Of a DNA stretch of 64,000 nucleotides, positions 25,404 to 35,000 are shown piece after piece. The first letter of the stretch is position 1. Every line of letters starts with the position of its first letter. The stretch comes from Martinezella miluonensis (GTDB lineage Bacteria; Pseudomonadota; Alphaproteobacteria; Rhizobiales; Rhizobiaceae), in NCBI RefSeq assembly GCF_900094545.1, contig NZ_FMAH01000033.1, positions 18,741 through 82,740 of the forward strand. Reading direction: 5' to 3'. The notes under the pieces were generated by a model. It did not search any database. It was given only the letters and a program-made list of their open reading frames with translations, and was not told the DNA's origin. The position numbers were made by a program, and so were the translations under genes.

Positions 25404-26777
25404 ATGATGTCCGCATCCGCATATTTTCATCATCGCTTTCAGCAATTTCGCAGCCTGTTCAAATGGATCCTTCTGGTCGTGCCGATGGCAGTCGTCGTCG
25501 GCTCGCTCTGCGCGCTTTTCCTTTGGAGCCTGGACAAAGCGACTGCGACGCGCTTCGACCATCCCTGGCTGATCTTCCTGATGCCGGTAGCCGGCTTCCT
25601 GATGGTCTTGGTCTACCAGCATTTTGGCCGCGGGTCGGAAGGCGGCAACAATCTGATTGTCGATCAGATCCACGAGCCCGGTGGCGGCGTGCCCTTGCGC
25701 ATGGCGCCCTTCATTCTGGTCTCGACAGTTCTGACGCATCTGGTCGGGGGGTCGGCGGGGCGCGAGGGGACGGCGGTGCAGCTCGGCGGCAGCATTGCGA
25801 GCGCTTTCGCGAATATCTCCCGGCTCAGCCATGCCGAGATCCGGATCATCCTCATGGCGGGTATAGCCGCCGGCTTCGGCGCGGTTTTCGGTACGCCGAT
25901 TGCGGGTGCGGTCTTTGCGCTCGAAGTGCTGACGATCGGGCGAATGCAATATGAGGCCCTGATCCCCAGTCTTGCGGCGGCGATCGCGGCCGACTGGACC
26001 TGCCATGCCTGGGGTATCGAGCATATCCAGTATCAGATCGGCTATCTCGCCGGTACGCCGGCAAGCACCTTCCATCTGGATGCCTTGCTGCTCCTCAAGG
26101 TGGGCATCGCAGGCGTCGTGTTCGGCCTGATGGCGCGCTCATTCAGCGAGGTCTCGCATAGGACGTCGGCGGCGTTCAAGCGGTTATGCGCCTATGCGCC
26201 GCTGCGGCCCGTCATCGCCAGTGCGATCCTGATCGGGCTCGTCTATCTGCTTGGCACCCGGGAATATCTCGGGCTTGGCGTCTGGTCGCCCAATCCCGCC
26301 GATGCAACGATCCTCGGCTTTTTCGATCCGGCTCATGTCGATTACTGGAGCTGGTTCTGGAAAGCGGTCTTTACGATCGTAACGCTCAGCGCCGGCTTCA
26401 AGGGCGGGGAGGTGACGCCGCTGTTCTTCATCGGTGCGGCGCTCGGCAACGCGCTTGCCGCCATTCTCGGCGCGCCGGCTGATCTCTTTGCCGCATTGGG
26501 CTTTGTTGCCGTCTTTGCCGGCGCCACCAACACGCCGCTCGCCTGCATGATCATGGGCATCGAGTTGTTCGGCGCAACGCACACCGTCTATCTCGCCGTC
26601 GCCTGCTTCCTTGCCTATATTTGCAGCGGCCATACCAGCATCTATCTGTCGCAGCGTCTCGGCATCGCCAAGACGGCGGCTTCTGGAGAGATCCTTGCCG
26701 ATACTCCGCTTCGCCATATTCGCGAACGCGGTCTGGAGACGCGGCGGGAAAACGTCCAAAGGATCGAAAAGCTTTGA
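25404..26777 (+). CDS. CLC-F type fluoride/proton antiporter
   Basis: A 457-residue CLC protein with about ten or more membrane helices. The motifs are those of the fluoride branch, not of chloride CLCs: GGNNLIVDQI in place of GSGIP, GREGTAVQLGG in place of GREGP, and FKGGEVTPLFFIGAALGNAL with AGATNTPLACMIMG near the C-terminus. It exports fluoride in exchange for protons. The upstream fluoride riboswitch and a crcB remnant downstream agree. ATG 25404 after GGGAGGGG is preferred over 25347, which has no ribosome site. Confidence 0.88.
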   Translation: MMSASAYFHHRFQQFRSLFKWILLVVPMAVVVGSLCALFLWSLDKATATRFDHPWLIFLMPVAGFLMVLVYQHFGRGSEGGNNLIVDQIHEPGGGVPLRMAPFILVSTVLTHLVGGSAGREGTAVQLGGSIASAFANISRLSHAEIRIILMAGIAAGFGAVFGTPIAGAVFALEVLTIGRMQYEALIPSLAAAIAADWTCHAWGIEHIQYQIGYLAGTPASTFHLDALLLLKVGIAGVVFGLMARSFSEVSHRTSAAFKRLCAYAPLRPVIASAILIGLVYLLGTREYLGLGVWSPNPADATILGFFDPAHVDYWSWFWKAVFTIVTLSAGFKGGEVTPLFFIGAALGNALAAILGAPADLFAALGFVAVFAGATNTPLACMIMGIELFGATHTVYLAVACFLAYICSGHTSIYLSQRLGIAKTAASGEILADTPLRHIRERGLETRRENVQRIEKL

Positions 26778-26800
26778 TGCAAGGACGACTGGAGATTGTA

Positions 26801-27100
26801 GTGCTCCATTCTGTCGTGTTTCTCGGTGCAGATTGGGCGGGGCGTTCGCATGGCGCTGCTGACCGAGTATTTCGCCTTTCGCGGCGGTATGTCGCAAGAG
26901 GTGCGATTGCTTCTGACGGCAGGCGTTCTAGGCGGATTCACGACATTTTCGACCTTGCGCTGGAAAGTGTGGTGCTCTGGGAGCGCGGCCAGTTGGTACC
27001 GTCTATTGCCTATATCGCGTTGCCCGTTTTCCTGTCGATTGTGGCTTTGATAGCGGGACTTGCAATTGTCCGGCTAATAATTCAGGCTCAACCCGCATGA
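26801..27100 (+). pseudogene. crcB: Decayed crcB (fluC) fluoride channel gene
   Basis: A GTG at 26801 behind GGAG opens with LHSVVFLGA, like the CrcB N-terminus. The reading then jumps to MALLTEYFAFRGGMSQEVRL and the hallmark TAGVLGGFTTFST, which implies loss of about 40 codons in the middle. Right after TTFST a one-base deletion near 26947 shifts the frame; the other frame continues as ALESVVLWERGQL and ends IVRLIIQAQPA. Intact CrcB is about 125 residues with four helices. It lies 23 bp after the CLC-F gene, so it was probably the second gene of a fluoride operon. Confidence 0.8.
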
Positions 27101-27392
27101 GGAAAGAGGGTCGGCAGATTTCGCCGTATTTTTGCCGATTCTGAGGTGAATGCCTCCGGAAATCGCTAAGGATTCCTTCCATGACAAACTACCGTTCGTT
27201 GCGAACGGACTCTCTTGCGAAATTCGACTAATCAACTCATATAATCGGCTATTGTAATCATCGCATAACAAAGGAGTTGGGTGTCAATCGGGAGGGACAG
27301 GCGAATATCCCAAGTTTTAAGCCTGGCACCCCTTCGGGATTTGCATTCCTCCGGGCCGGCAACTTCCTCCTAGGCAGCCCTTAAAGACAGAC

Positions 27393-28238
27393 ATGACGGA
27401 GAGCCCCTTGAGCGCACCTGCTCCCACTTCCAACCAATCCCATGCTCCGGAACAGACCTTTGGCACGGCCGGCATTGCGCCGATGGATCGCCCCAGCGCC
27501 ATGACGCGCTTCTTCATGGGCATCGTCGCCTGGGCCGAAAGCCTCAATCTGAAATATGCCAAGCTCGGCAATCCGCCTGTTTACGACACGGCGACCTTCC
27601 CTTGGGCTGCAGAGATCGAGAAGGATTACCCCGCAATCCGCGCCGAGCTGGAAAAGGTACTGCTGCGCCAGAGCGAGCTGCCGACTTTCCAGGACATCTC
27701 CACCGATGTAAAGACGATTTCGACCGATACCCGCTGGAAGACCTTCTTCCTTCTCGGTTTCGGCGTGAAATCCGAGCAGAACATCAAGGCGTGCCCGAAT
27801 ACCTGGGCGGCCGTGCAGAAGATCCCCGGCCTGACGACGGCAATGTTCTCGATCTTCGAGCCAGGCAAGCATCTTCCGGCCCATCGCGGTCCCTATAACG
27901 GCGTGCTTCGCCTGCATCTCGGCCTCATCGTGCCGGAGCCGAACGAGAAACTTGCTATCCGCGTCGACAAGCAGGTTTGCCACTGGCAGGAAGGCAAGGC
28001 GCTGATTTTCGACGACGCTTATGAGCACGAAGCCTGGAACCATTCCGACAAGACCCGCGTGGTGCTCTTCGTCGATTTCGTAAAGCCGCTGAAGTTCCCG
28101 GCCCGCATCGTCAACTGGGCCCTGATGAACCTGGCGATCTTCACGCCCTTCATCAAGGAAGGCCTCGACAATCACAAGGAATGGGAAAAGAAGTTCTACG
28201 CCGAAGCAGAGGCATTCAGAAATCGCCCGAAGGCCTGA
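27393..28238 (+). CDS. Aspartyl/asparaginyl beta-hydroxylase family protein (LpxO/OlsC-like)
   Basis: A 281-residue 2-oxoglutarate/Fe(II) dioxygenase: FSIFEPGKHLPAHRGPYNG near residue 150, RLHLGLIVP, and IFDDAYEHEAWNHSDKTRVVL near 208, carrying the iron-binding histidines and the 2-oxoglutarate Arg. Bacterial relatives hydroxylate lipid acyl chains: LpxO on lipid A, and OlsC on the secondary acyl group of ornithine lipids in Rhizobium. The lipid-related neighbours favour such a role, but the substrate is not decided by sequence. A terminator follows. The 292-bp gap before it contains no gene. Confidence 0.8.
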   Translation: MTESPLSAPAPTSNQSHAPEQTFGTAGIAPMDRPSAMTRFFMGIVAWAESLNLKYAKLGNPPVYDTATFPWAAEIEKDYPAIRAELEKVLLRQSELPTFQDISTDVKTISTDTRWKTFFLLGFGVKSEQNIKACPNTWAAVQKIPGLTTAMFSIFEPGKHLPAHRGPYNGVLRLHLGLIVPEPNEKLAIRVDKQVCHWQEGKALIFDDAYEHEAWNHSDKTRVVLFVDFVKPLKFPARIVNWALMNLAIFTPFIKEGLDNHKEWEKKFYAEAEAFRNRPKA

Positions 28239-28262
28239 TCACCTTGGCCGGCGAGTTTAACG

Positions 28263-28296
28263 AAAACCCCGGAACCCTTGCGGATTCAGGGGTTTT
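28263..28296 (+). terminator. Rho-independent terminator after the beta-hydroxylase gene
   Basis: AAAACCCC (28263-28270) pairs with GGGGTTTT (28289-28296), followed by ATTTTTG. As the next gene is convergent and ends at 28321, it may serve both directions. Confidence 0.8.
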
Positions 28297-28320
28297 ATTT
28301 TTGTCGATCAGAGGCAGGCG

Positions 28321-30042
28321 TTAGGCAGGCTTATCCGTCTCTTCGGCGTCGTCCTCTTCGTAATACTCTTCTTCTGCCTCAGCCCCAGCGGATTTGCCGT
28401 CCAGCTTGCCGAGCAGCGCCGAGATGGCATTGTCGCCGTCGAAGCCGGCCTCCTTGAGCAAGCGGTCGAGGATCGGCTTGTTCGCCTGGTAGGAGAGCAG
28501 CTGGCCGGCAAGGCCCTCACCGAGGCCGACGCCACTGCCGCCAGTGGCACCGTTGCCGTTGCGGCCGAGCATGCCACCGGTGTCGAAGATCCTGATATCA
28601 GAGATCTTCTCGATCGGCTTGACGGCCTCGGCAAGAGCGGCGGGCACGATGCGGATGCGCTCGCGGGTGATCTCGAATTCGATGATGGCGGGGCTAAGCT
28701 TGTTGCGGGCTTCGTTGAGCAGCGCCTCGCTTTCGGCCGTCGCCTTACCGGTTTCCAGAATGCCCTTGGCCTTGATGATCGCGGCATCCGCTTCAGCCGT
28801 TGCCAGCGTCTTGATGGCCTCCGCCTGGTCGGTCGCCGCCTGCTTTTCGGCTTCTGCCGCAATCGTGACGGCGGTCGCCTGGGTCTGAGCGCGCTTCTGC
28901 GCGTCGATCACGGCGATCTGCTTTTCACGTTCTGCAATCTCAACGGCTTTGGCGGTGCCGACCTTTTCTTCGGCAGCGATAGCGAGTGCGCGGGCAGCTT
29001 CCGCCTTCGCCTTGGCTTCCGACTCCTCACGGCTCTTGTTGGAGACCGCAATGGCGCTTTCCTGCGCGACGATCTGAATGTCGCGCCGGGCTTCGGTATC
29101 GCGCTGCTGCACCGCCCGGGTCGAGTCGATGTTGGCGGATTCGCGGGCCTGCTTTGCTGCCGCCTCGCGTTCGGCAATCGCCTGTTCGGCAGCGATGCGG
29201 GCTTCCTCTTCCGCGCGCTTGGCGGCCTGTTCCTGCTGCGCGGTTTCAGCGCGGGTTGCGGCCGATTTGTTGGCGATGTCGCGCTGCTGGTTCAGCTCGG
29301 CTTCGCGCTTCGTCCGCTCGATGGTGAGGGACTGCTGACGGGCTTCGAGGTCCTTCTGGGCGATCGCGACTTCGGTATCGCGGACGACCTCGTTACGTTC
29401 CTTCTTGCGCGCTTCGGTAACGCGGGTCAGCGCGGCAAGACCATGCGCGTCGAAGAAGTTGTTGGCATTGAAGTGCTTGATATCGGTCTGGTCGAGGCGT
29501 GTCAGCGACACGGATTCCAGTTCGAGACCGTTGGACTGCAGGTCGGAACCAACTGCATCCTGCACGGCTTTGACGAAGTCCATGCGTTGTTCCTGCAGGG
29601 CGTCGAGGTTCATCGTGGCCGCAACCGAACGCAGGCTGTCGACGAATTTTGCTTCGATCAACTGGCGCAGTTGCTCGCTGTCGTTGGTGCGGCTGCCGAG
29701 CGTTTGTGCGGCAAGAGCGATGGAAGAGCTGTCTGGCTTGACGCGGACGTAGAACTCGGCGCCGATATCGACGCGCATGCGGTCCTTGGTGATCAGCGCG
29801 TCATTCTCGCCGCGCTGGACTTCCAGGCGGAGGGTCTTGAGGTTGACGCGGGCGATCGAGTGGAAGATCGGCAGGACGACGGAACCGCCGTCGAGGACGA
29901 CTTTCTGACCGCCGAGGCCGGTCCGCACATAGGCTTCATCCCGGCTCGAGCGGACATAGAGCGAGGCAAGGACAAAGCCGATCCCGAGGATAAGGACGAC
30001 GCCGATGCCTGCGGGAACTATAAGGTTGTAAAGGTCGGTCAT
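28321..30042 (-). CDS. yqiK: Flotillin family protein, YqiK-like
   Basis: A 573-residue protein: one N-terminal membrane segment (about 8-28), an SPFH/band 7 domain (about 30-220, including AYVRTGLGGQKVVLDGG), a very long Ala/Glu/Gln/Lys-rich coiled coil (about 220-430), and a C-terminal acidic tail (EEEYYEEDDAEE). Flotillins scaffold membrane microdomains. It overlaps the YqiJ-like gene by 4 bp and follows pspA, matching the YqiJ-YqiK-PspA association seen in many proteobacteria. Envelope stress is the likely context. Confidence 0.9.
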   Translation of the reverse strand: MTDLYNLIVPAGIGVVLILGIGFVLASLYVRSSRDEAYVRTGLGGQKVVLDGGSVVLPIFHSIARVNLKTLRLEVQRGENDALITKDRMRVDIGAEFYVRVKPDSSSIALAAQTLGSRTNDSEQLRQLIEAKFVDSLRSVAATMNLDALQEQRMDFVKAVQDAVGSDLQSNGLELESVSLTRLDQTDIKHFNANNFFDAHGLAALTRVTEARKKERNEVVRDTEVAIAQKDLEARQQSLTIERTKREAELNQQRDIANKSAATRAETAQQEQAAKRAEEEARIAAEQAIAEREAAAKQARESANIDSTRAVQQRDTEARRDIQIVAQESAIAVSNKSREESEAKAKAEAARALAIAAEEKVGTAKAVEIAEREKQIAVIDAQKRAQTQATAVTIAAEAEKQAATDQAEAIKTLATAEADAAIIKAKGILETGKATAESEALLNEARNKLSPAIIEFEITRERIRIVPAALAEAVKPIEKISDIRIFDTGGMLGRNGNGATGGSGVGLGEGLAGQLLSYQANKPILDRLLKEAGFDGDNAISALLGKLDGKSAGAEAEEEYYEEDDAEETDKPA

Positions 30043-30692
30043 GAAGGTTGCTCCGTAGAGGATTTATCACCGGACTCCCTAAGGTCCGATGGGGCGGAAA
30101 CTGCGACGAAGATGTCGGCCTTGCGGTCCACAAGCAGAACTTTCGCGCCGATCGGCAAAGGGTTTTCGCCCTTGGCGGCGCTGGCGCGCAGCTGATGCCA
30201 GTTGCCATAGGCATCCTTGACGCTGACGCGGCCGGGCAGGCCCTGATCCAGAGGGCCGATGGTAACCGTGCCGGTGCGGCCGACGAAATTTGCGGAGTCG
30301 ACGGCGTAGCTCTCATCGCGGGGGATAAGCCGCGCGATGGTACGGGTTGAGCCTCTCACCAGCGGAATGGTGAGAACGGTGGCGGGAAGGACCGCGACGA
30401 TTGCCGGCAGCGGTGCAGAGATACTATCGGCGACCGTCTGTACGGCGAAGCCGGTGATGGCGAACATGCCGAGCAGCAGCATGATCAGGATCAGCAGCGG
30501 CACGCCGCCAATATTGATCCAGGAAAGCAGGCCGGCGAGTACGCCTGCATGCCCATCGAAATGCGGCTTGCCGATGAATTCGCTCAATGAGAAGCCGAGC
30601 AGCATCGACAGGATTTCGATGACGGTCAGTCCGATCAGGATCATTGCCGCAATGGCAAAGGGCGCACATTCGGGTGCGAGAAACAGGTGCAT
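30039..30692 (-). CDS. YqiJ-like membrane protein with OB-fold domain
   Basis: A 217-residue protein with about three membrane helices (about residues 12-35, 60-85, 95-115) and a C-terminal OB/NfeD-like domain (about 140-205, FVGRTGTVTIGPLDQGLPGR and GAKVLLVDRKADIFV). NfeD-like proteins pair with SPFH proteins, and the gene overlaps yqiK by 4 bp (ATGA). It probably anchors or regulates the flotillin assembly. It starts 3 bp after the pspA stop codon. Confidence 0.85.
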   Translation of the reverse strand: MHLFLAPECAPFAIAAMILIGLTVIEILSMLLGFSLSEFIGKPHFDGHAGVLAGLLSWINIGGVPLLILIMLLLGMFAITGFAVQTVADSISAPLPAIVAVLPATVLTIPLVRGSTRTIARLIPRDESYAVDSANFVGRTGTVTIGPLDQGLPGRVSVKDAYGNWHQLRASAAKGENPLPIGAKVLLVDRKADIFVAVSAPSDLRESGDKSSTEQPS

Positions 30693-30695
30693 CGT

Positions 30696-31349
30696 TTACT
30701 GGCCGTTGGCCTTGAAGCGGGCAAGGCGTGCTTCGATAGCCTGCTCCCGGTGCAGGCGGTCGAGCTCGTCGAGCTCGGCACTGGTTGTGGGTTCGCCAGC
30801 CGGCACGCCGGTCAGGCGGGAGACCGCGGCTGCTGCGCGTGCAGCGCCGGACGTCGAAGTTGCACGCGGATTTCCGCCTGTTGCTTCCTCTGGCGTGTGG
30901 CGGGCAATACTGCGCTTGAAATCGACCAGACGCGCTTCCGCCTCACGGCGGGTGGCAAGCACGGCCTGCAACGCCTTCTGGCCCTCGTCGATCTGCTCGT
31001 TCGCATCTGCCAGCGCCTTGTCGAGCGCGGCAATCTGGGCTTCGAGGTCGATCTGGCGGGCGACGCCAGCCTTGGCGAGATCGTCGCGGTCGGTGGAGAC
31101 GGCAAGCCGGATCTTGTCGTCGAGGGCTGCGAGGTCATCGACGATTTCGTTGCGGCGGCTCTGAATGCGGTATTCCTCTGCACGTGCCTTGCCCAGATCG
31201 GCGCGGGCATCGTCTGCGGCTGCATCGATCTCCCGCAAAGCCTGCTCGATGACCGCGATCTTGTTTGTGCCTTCCACCTTGTCGATGGCGGTGTTGGCGA
31301 GGCCGGCGATCAGCCGCCCCATGCGGGAAAGAATGCCTTCGTTCGTCAT
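30696..31349 (-). CDS. pspA: PspA/IM30 family protein
   Basis: A 217-residue protein, largely alpha-helical: ILSRMGRLIAGLANTAIDKV at the N-terminus, where an amphipathic membrane-binding helix is expected, then long coiled coils to about residue 160. PspA/Vipp1 proteins polymerise on damaged inner membrane. ATG 31349 follows GGAGGAAAACATC, a strong ribosome site. The same frame continues upstream without a stop codon for another 166 codons that encode a TnpB-like domain, so a longer fused product is possible. It is the first gene of a pspA-yqiJ-yqiK operon. Confidence 0.88.
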   Translation of the reverse strand: MTNEGILSRMGRLIAGLANTAIDKVEGTNKIAVIEQALREIDAAADDARADLGKARAEEYRIQSRRNEIVDDLAALDDKIRLAVSTDRDDLAKAGVARQIDLEAQIAALDKALADANEQIDEGQKALQAVLATRREAEARLVDFKRSIARHTPEEATGGNPRATSTSGAARAAAAVSRLTGVPAGEPTTSAELDELDRLHREQAIEARLARFKANGQ

Positions 31350-31847
31350 GATGTTTTCCTCCGTTCGGCGGGAGTTGGGCGTTACGCCGATGTGAATCGC
31401 GTAGTGGCCGTCATCGGCGATCAAATAGGCGGGAAAGACGCTCTCCCAGCCCTTGAAATAACCGGCCACATCGAAGGGCACGGCGACGCGGCCGCGCACC
31501 GTCGAGATTGTCAGGTCTGACGGGCCCTTGATGGCAAAGAGTTTTTCATCGAGAGGCAGGCGGTTGCTGTCTGCCAAATCACCTCTACTGACCGCAAAAA
31601 CGCGCAGGCCGAGTGTTACGAGGCGTGCGGGCAAGGCGGTGCGTTCGCGGATGGTTTCATAGGCAAGCTCATGAAGCTTAACCAGATTCGCGCCGGCTCT
31701 GTCCGGAACGATCTCTGTTAGCAGCGTCATCATCTGCCTGTATGCGGCGAAGGTCTCCTCCATTGCCTGTCGTGCCGTTGCATCGGGGGCAAGTTCGTAT
31801 CGCAGATGCGTCGCATGCGCTGGAGCAGGTACCTTGGCCATGCACAT
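31350..31847 (-). CDS. TnpB-like N-terminal domain in frame with PspA, without the RuvC nuclease part
   Basis: 166 codons in the same frame as pspA, with no intervening stop codon. The sequence resembles the N-terminal half of IS605-type TnpB: HLRYELAPDATARQAMEETF, then HELAYETIRERTALPARLVT, LDEKLFAIKG and DLTISTVRGRVAVPFDVAGY, ending DDGHYAIHIGVTPN exactly where TnpB would enter the RuvC domain. No RuvC catalytic residues follow; pspA does. It starts at ATG 31847 or 31841 without a good ribosome site. It may be translated as a PspA fusion (about 383 residues) or be a separate DNA/RNA-binding remnant. The TnpB relation is recognised by pattern only. Confidence 0.6.
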
Positions 31848-32092
31848 CAAGTAAAGTACCGCTCAGGTGCTTTTCAAGGGATTGCACAGGCAAAGATGGA
31901 TGAATTGTAATGAAGCATAGGCCGCATAGGTTGCAAAAACTTGATGCTTCGTGCTGCCTATGCGTGATCGCGACCGAGATCGTCTTCCCGCTTATGTGGG
32001 AATCGCCGCTGGATTGCGGCCATATTCGAGCGATGCCGCGCGCCCGGGAGGGGCGCGAAACATCTGTCCGATTAAGGTCGCTGGTCTGTTGG

Positions 32093-35000
32093 TTATTTCA
32101 CCGTTCGCACGATCGCTGCGCCGGCGGTCATGCCGCCGCCGAAAGCGACGAGGCCAAGATTGAGCGGCTCGGAGTGTTCTTTGGCGACATGCAGCATGGC
32201 GAGCGGGATGCTCGAAGAGCTGGTGTTGCCATAGGTCTCGATGACGCTGAGTGCTGGGCGACCGCTGCGCTTGGCAATGGTGTCGATGATGCGCTGGTTG
32301 GCCTGATGCGGCACGAGCAGATCGATATTGGCAAGCTCGATGCCGGCATCGACGCAGGCATTCTCGATCGAGCGGGTCATCGAATGTACCGCTTCGGTGA
32401 AGACCGTGCGGCCGTTCATGGCGATGACGCCATCGTCCGGCAGCGGAACGTAGAGCAGATCGCCCGGTTCCGGCCGGCCGCTGACGATCGGGCGGTTCGC
32501 GGTAAAGAGCGGGTTGCGCGCCATGTCGCGGCTGGTCACGAGGCTGGCCGTGGCGGCGTCGCCAAAGAGGATTGCCGTGGAGAAATCCTTCATATCGAGC
32601 AGCGGCGACAATACTTCCGAGGTGATGATGAGCACCTTGGCGTCGTTCTGCTGCGCGATGAAATCATAGGCCTGCTGCAATGCGTAGAGATAGCCGGAGC
32701 AGGCCGCACCCATGTCGTAGGCGGCAAGCGAGGGGCGCACACCATCTTCGGCGACGGCAACCGCGACACGGCTTGCCAGCGACGGTGTGGCGATGTCAGG
32801 CGTTCCGGTGGCGGCGATTACCAGATCGATATCGTGGATCGAGATCTGATTCTGCTGTAGCAGGTCGCGCGTGGCTTTCGTGGCAAGGCTCAGCGTGCCT
32901 TCGTCGGGGCCGACCCAGAAGCGACTCTTGATGCCGGTTAAGGCGAAGATCTCGTCGGCGCGCCGGCTCGGCCAATGATGGATAATCTCGTCGTTGGTGA
33001 CGCGGCGGCCACCGGTCGCAAAGCCAATGCCGTGGACGGCGATCTCCGAGAAACTGCCGGAATGGCGGCGCAACGCCGGAATCGTGTGCGACTTCAGGCG
33101 GCGCAGCACGAATTTGTTCTGCACTTCCGAAGCAAGAGCGAAATTCCGTTCGCTCGTCTCGCGATTGGCGTCGACGGTCAGAAGCGGGCTGTCGGTGGCG
33201 ATCTGATCGCCGACCTTGGCGAAGACTTCCTGCACGACACCGCCGATATTGGCGCAGATCTCCACCGAAGCCTTCGTCGCTTCGACGACGGCGACGAGCT
33301 GGCCGACCTCGATCGTATCGCCCGGCTTGACCAGCACGTCAGTGACCAGCACGTTTTCATCGGCGGGGCCGGAGCCGATCGCCTTGATGGCTGCGGTCGG
33401 GCCGCTGTCGTCCTCTTCGTGCCAGGTGACCTCGCATTCGAGAACTTCGGCCATCAGGTCGACTAGCTTGCTGTAGGACGGCAATGTCTCGAGCTGGTTG
33501 CGGAAATTGAAGGGAACGTGTGCATCCGAGCGAGCAAGCCTGCGAACGACAACCGGTACGTCTGTCTTCTCGGTAACAGTGGCGATGATCTCAGCGCCCA
33601 TGCCGACGGTGCGGTTGTCCTCATGGACGACGATCAGGCGGCGGGTGCGCCTCGCGCTTGCCAGCACTTCCTTTTCGTCCCAGGGCGAAATCGAGCGGAG
33701 GTCGATCACTTCGACCGAGAAGCCCTGGGCTTCGAAGGCCTTGGCGGCATTGGCGCATAGCGAGACCGTGTTGCCGTAGCTGACCAGCGTCAGGTCGCGG
33801 CCGCGGGTAACGTGGCGCGACAGTCCGGGATGGACGAAATGCTTGTCGAGGTCGGTCGAAGTACGCCCGTCCGAATTGTTAAGCACCGCCTTGGGATACA
33901 TGAAGACGGTGGGGCGCCGCGATTGGAAGGCGGCATTGAGCAGACCGGCCGCATCGCCGGCGCTGGAGGGCATGACGACGTCGATGCCGGGCGTGTGCGC
34001 GAGCATGCTCTCGAAGCTCTGGGCATGGAAGGGACCAAGGCCCGGCTTGTAGCCGCCGCAGCTCACCATAAGGATGACCGGAGCTTCCCAGGCGCCATTG
34101 GTGCGCCAGAACATGCTGCCCATCTCCGAAACGATCTGGTTATAGGCGAGAGGGAGGAAATCGGCGAATTGCAGGAAGGCGACCGGCCGCTGGCCGGCGA
34201 GCGCACGGCCGACGGCGGTGCCGACGATGGTGGATTCGCTGAGGGCCGCATTGCGCACGCGGTCGGGATATCTGGTGCTGAGGCCGCGGGTGACGCCGAA
34301 GACATCGCCCTTCGGGTCTTCGATATCCTGGCCGAACAATACGACCTCGGGATTGGCGGCGAGCTGCCGCTCGAGCACATCGTTCAGCGCCTCGCGCATC
34401 GTGAGCGTCGCTTCGCGTTCGTTGCCGCGATATTCCGCCGATTGGCTGAAAGAAGTGGGGTAGGGAGCCTTGGCTTCCGGCTCGACCTTGGGAGCATCCT
34501 CCTTGCGCGCAAGGGCGGCCTCGGCCTGCACCTCGGCTGTCAGCTCACGCTCGATTTTCTCAAGCGCAGCGGCGCCGACGCCTGCGTTCTGCAGCATGGC
34601 CCGCAAGTTGGGCAGCGGATCGCGCGAGGAACTCGCTTCGATTTCCAGCGTCGTACGATAGGTCTTTTGATCATCGGCATTGGTGTGATCAGACAGGCGC
34701 TCGACGTTGAGAAGCACGATGCTTGGCGCGCGGCTGTCGCGGCTGTAGCGAACGGCCTTGCGGAAGGCTTCACGCGAGGCCGTCAGGTCGTCGCCGTCGG
34801 TGCGAATAATGTCGACGCCATAGAATGAGGAAGCCGGGCCGTCTGGCAAGTCGAAGAAGGTCTGCTTGCTCGTGCGCGTCGAGATCGAGAAGCTGTTGTC
34901 CTCGATGACGAAGACGACGGGATACTGGCCGCGCACGGCTTCGGCGACAGCTTCAACGAACTCGCCCTGCTGTGTCGTACCATCGCCGACGCAGCAGATG

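Noticed and set aside
27192..27208. CCGTTCG-TTG-CGAACGG palindrome as a LexA box
   Set aside because: The spacing between GTTC and GAAC is 5, and the alphaproteobacterial LexA site is a direct repeat GTTC-N7-GTTC. It may be an operator of an unknown protein, but nothing supports a call.
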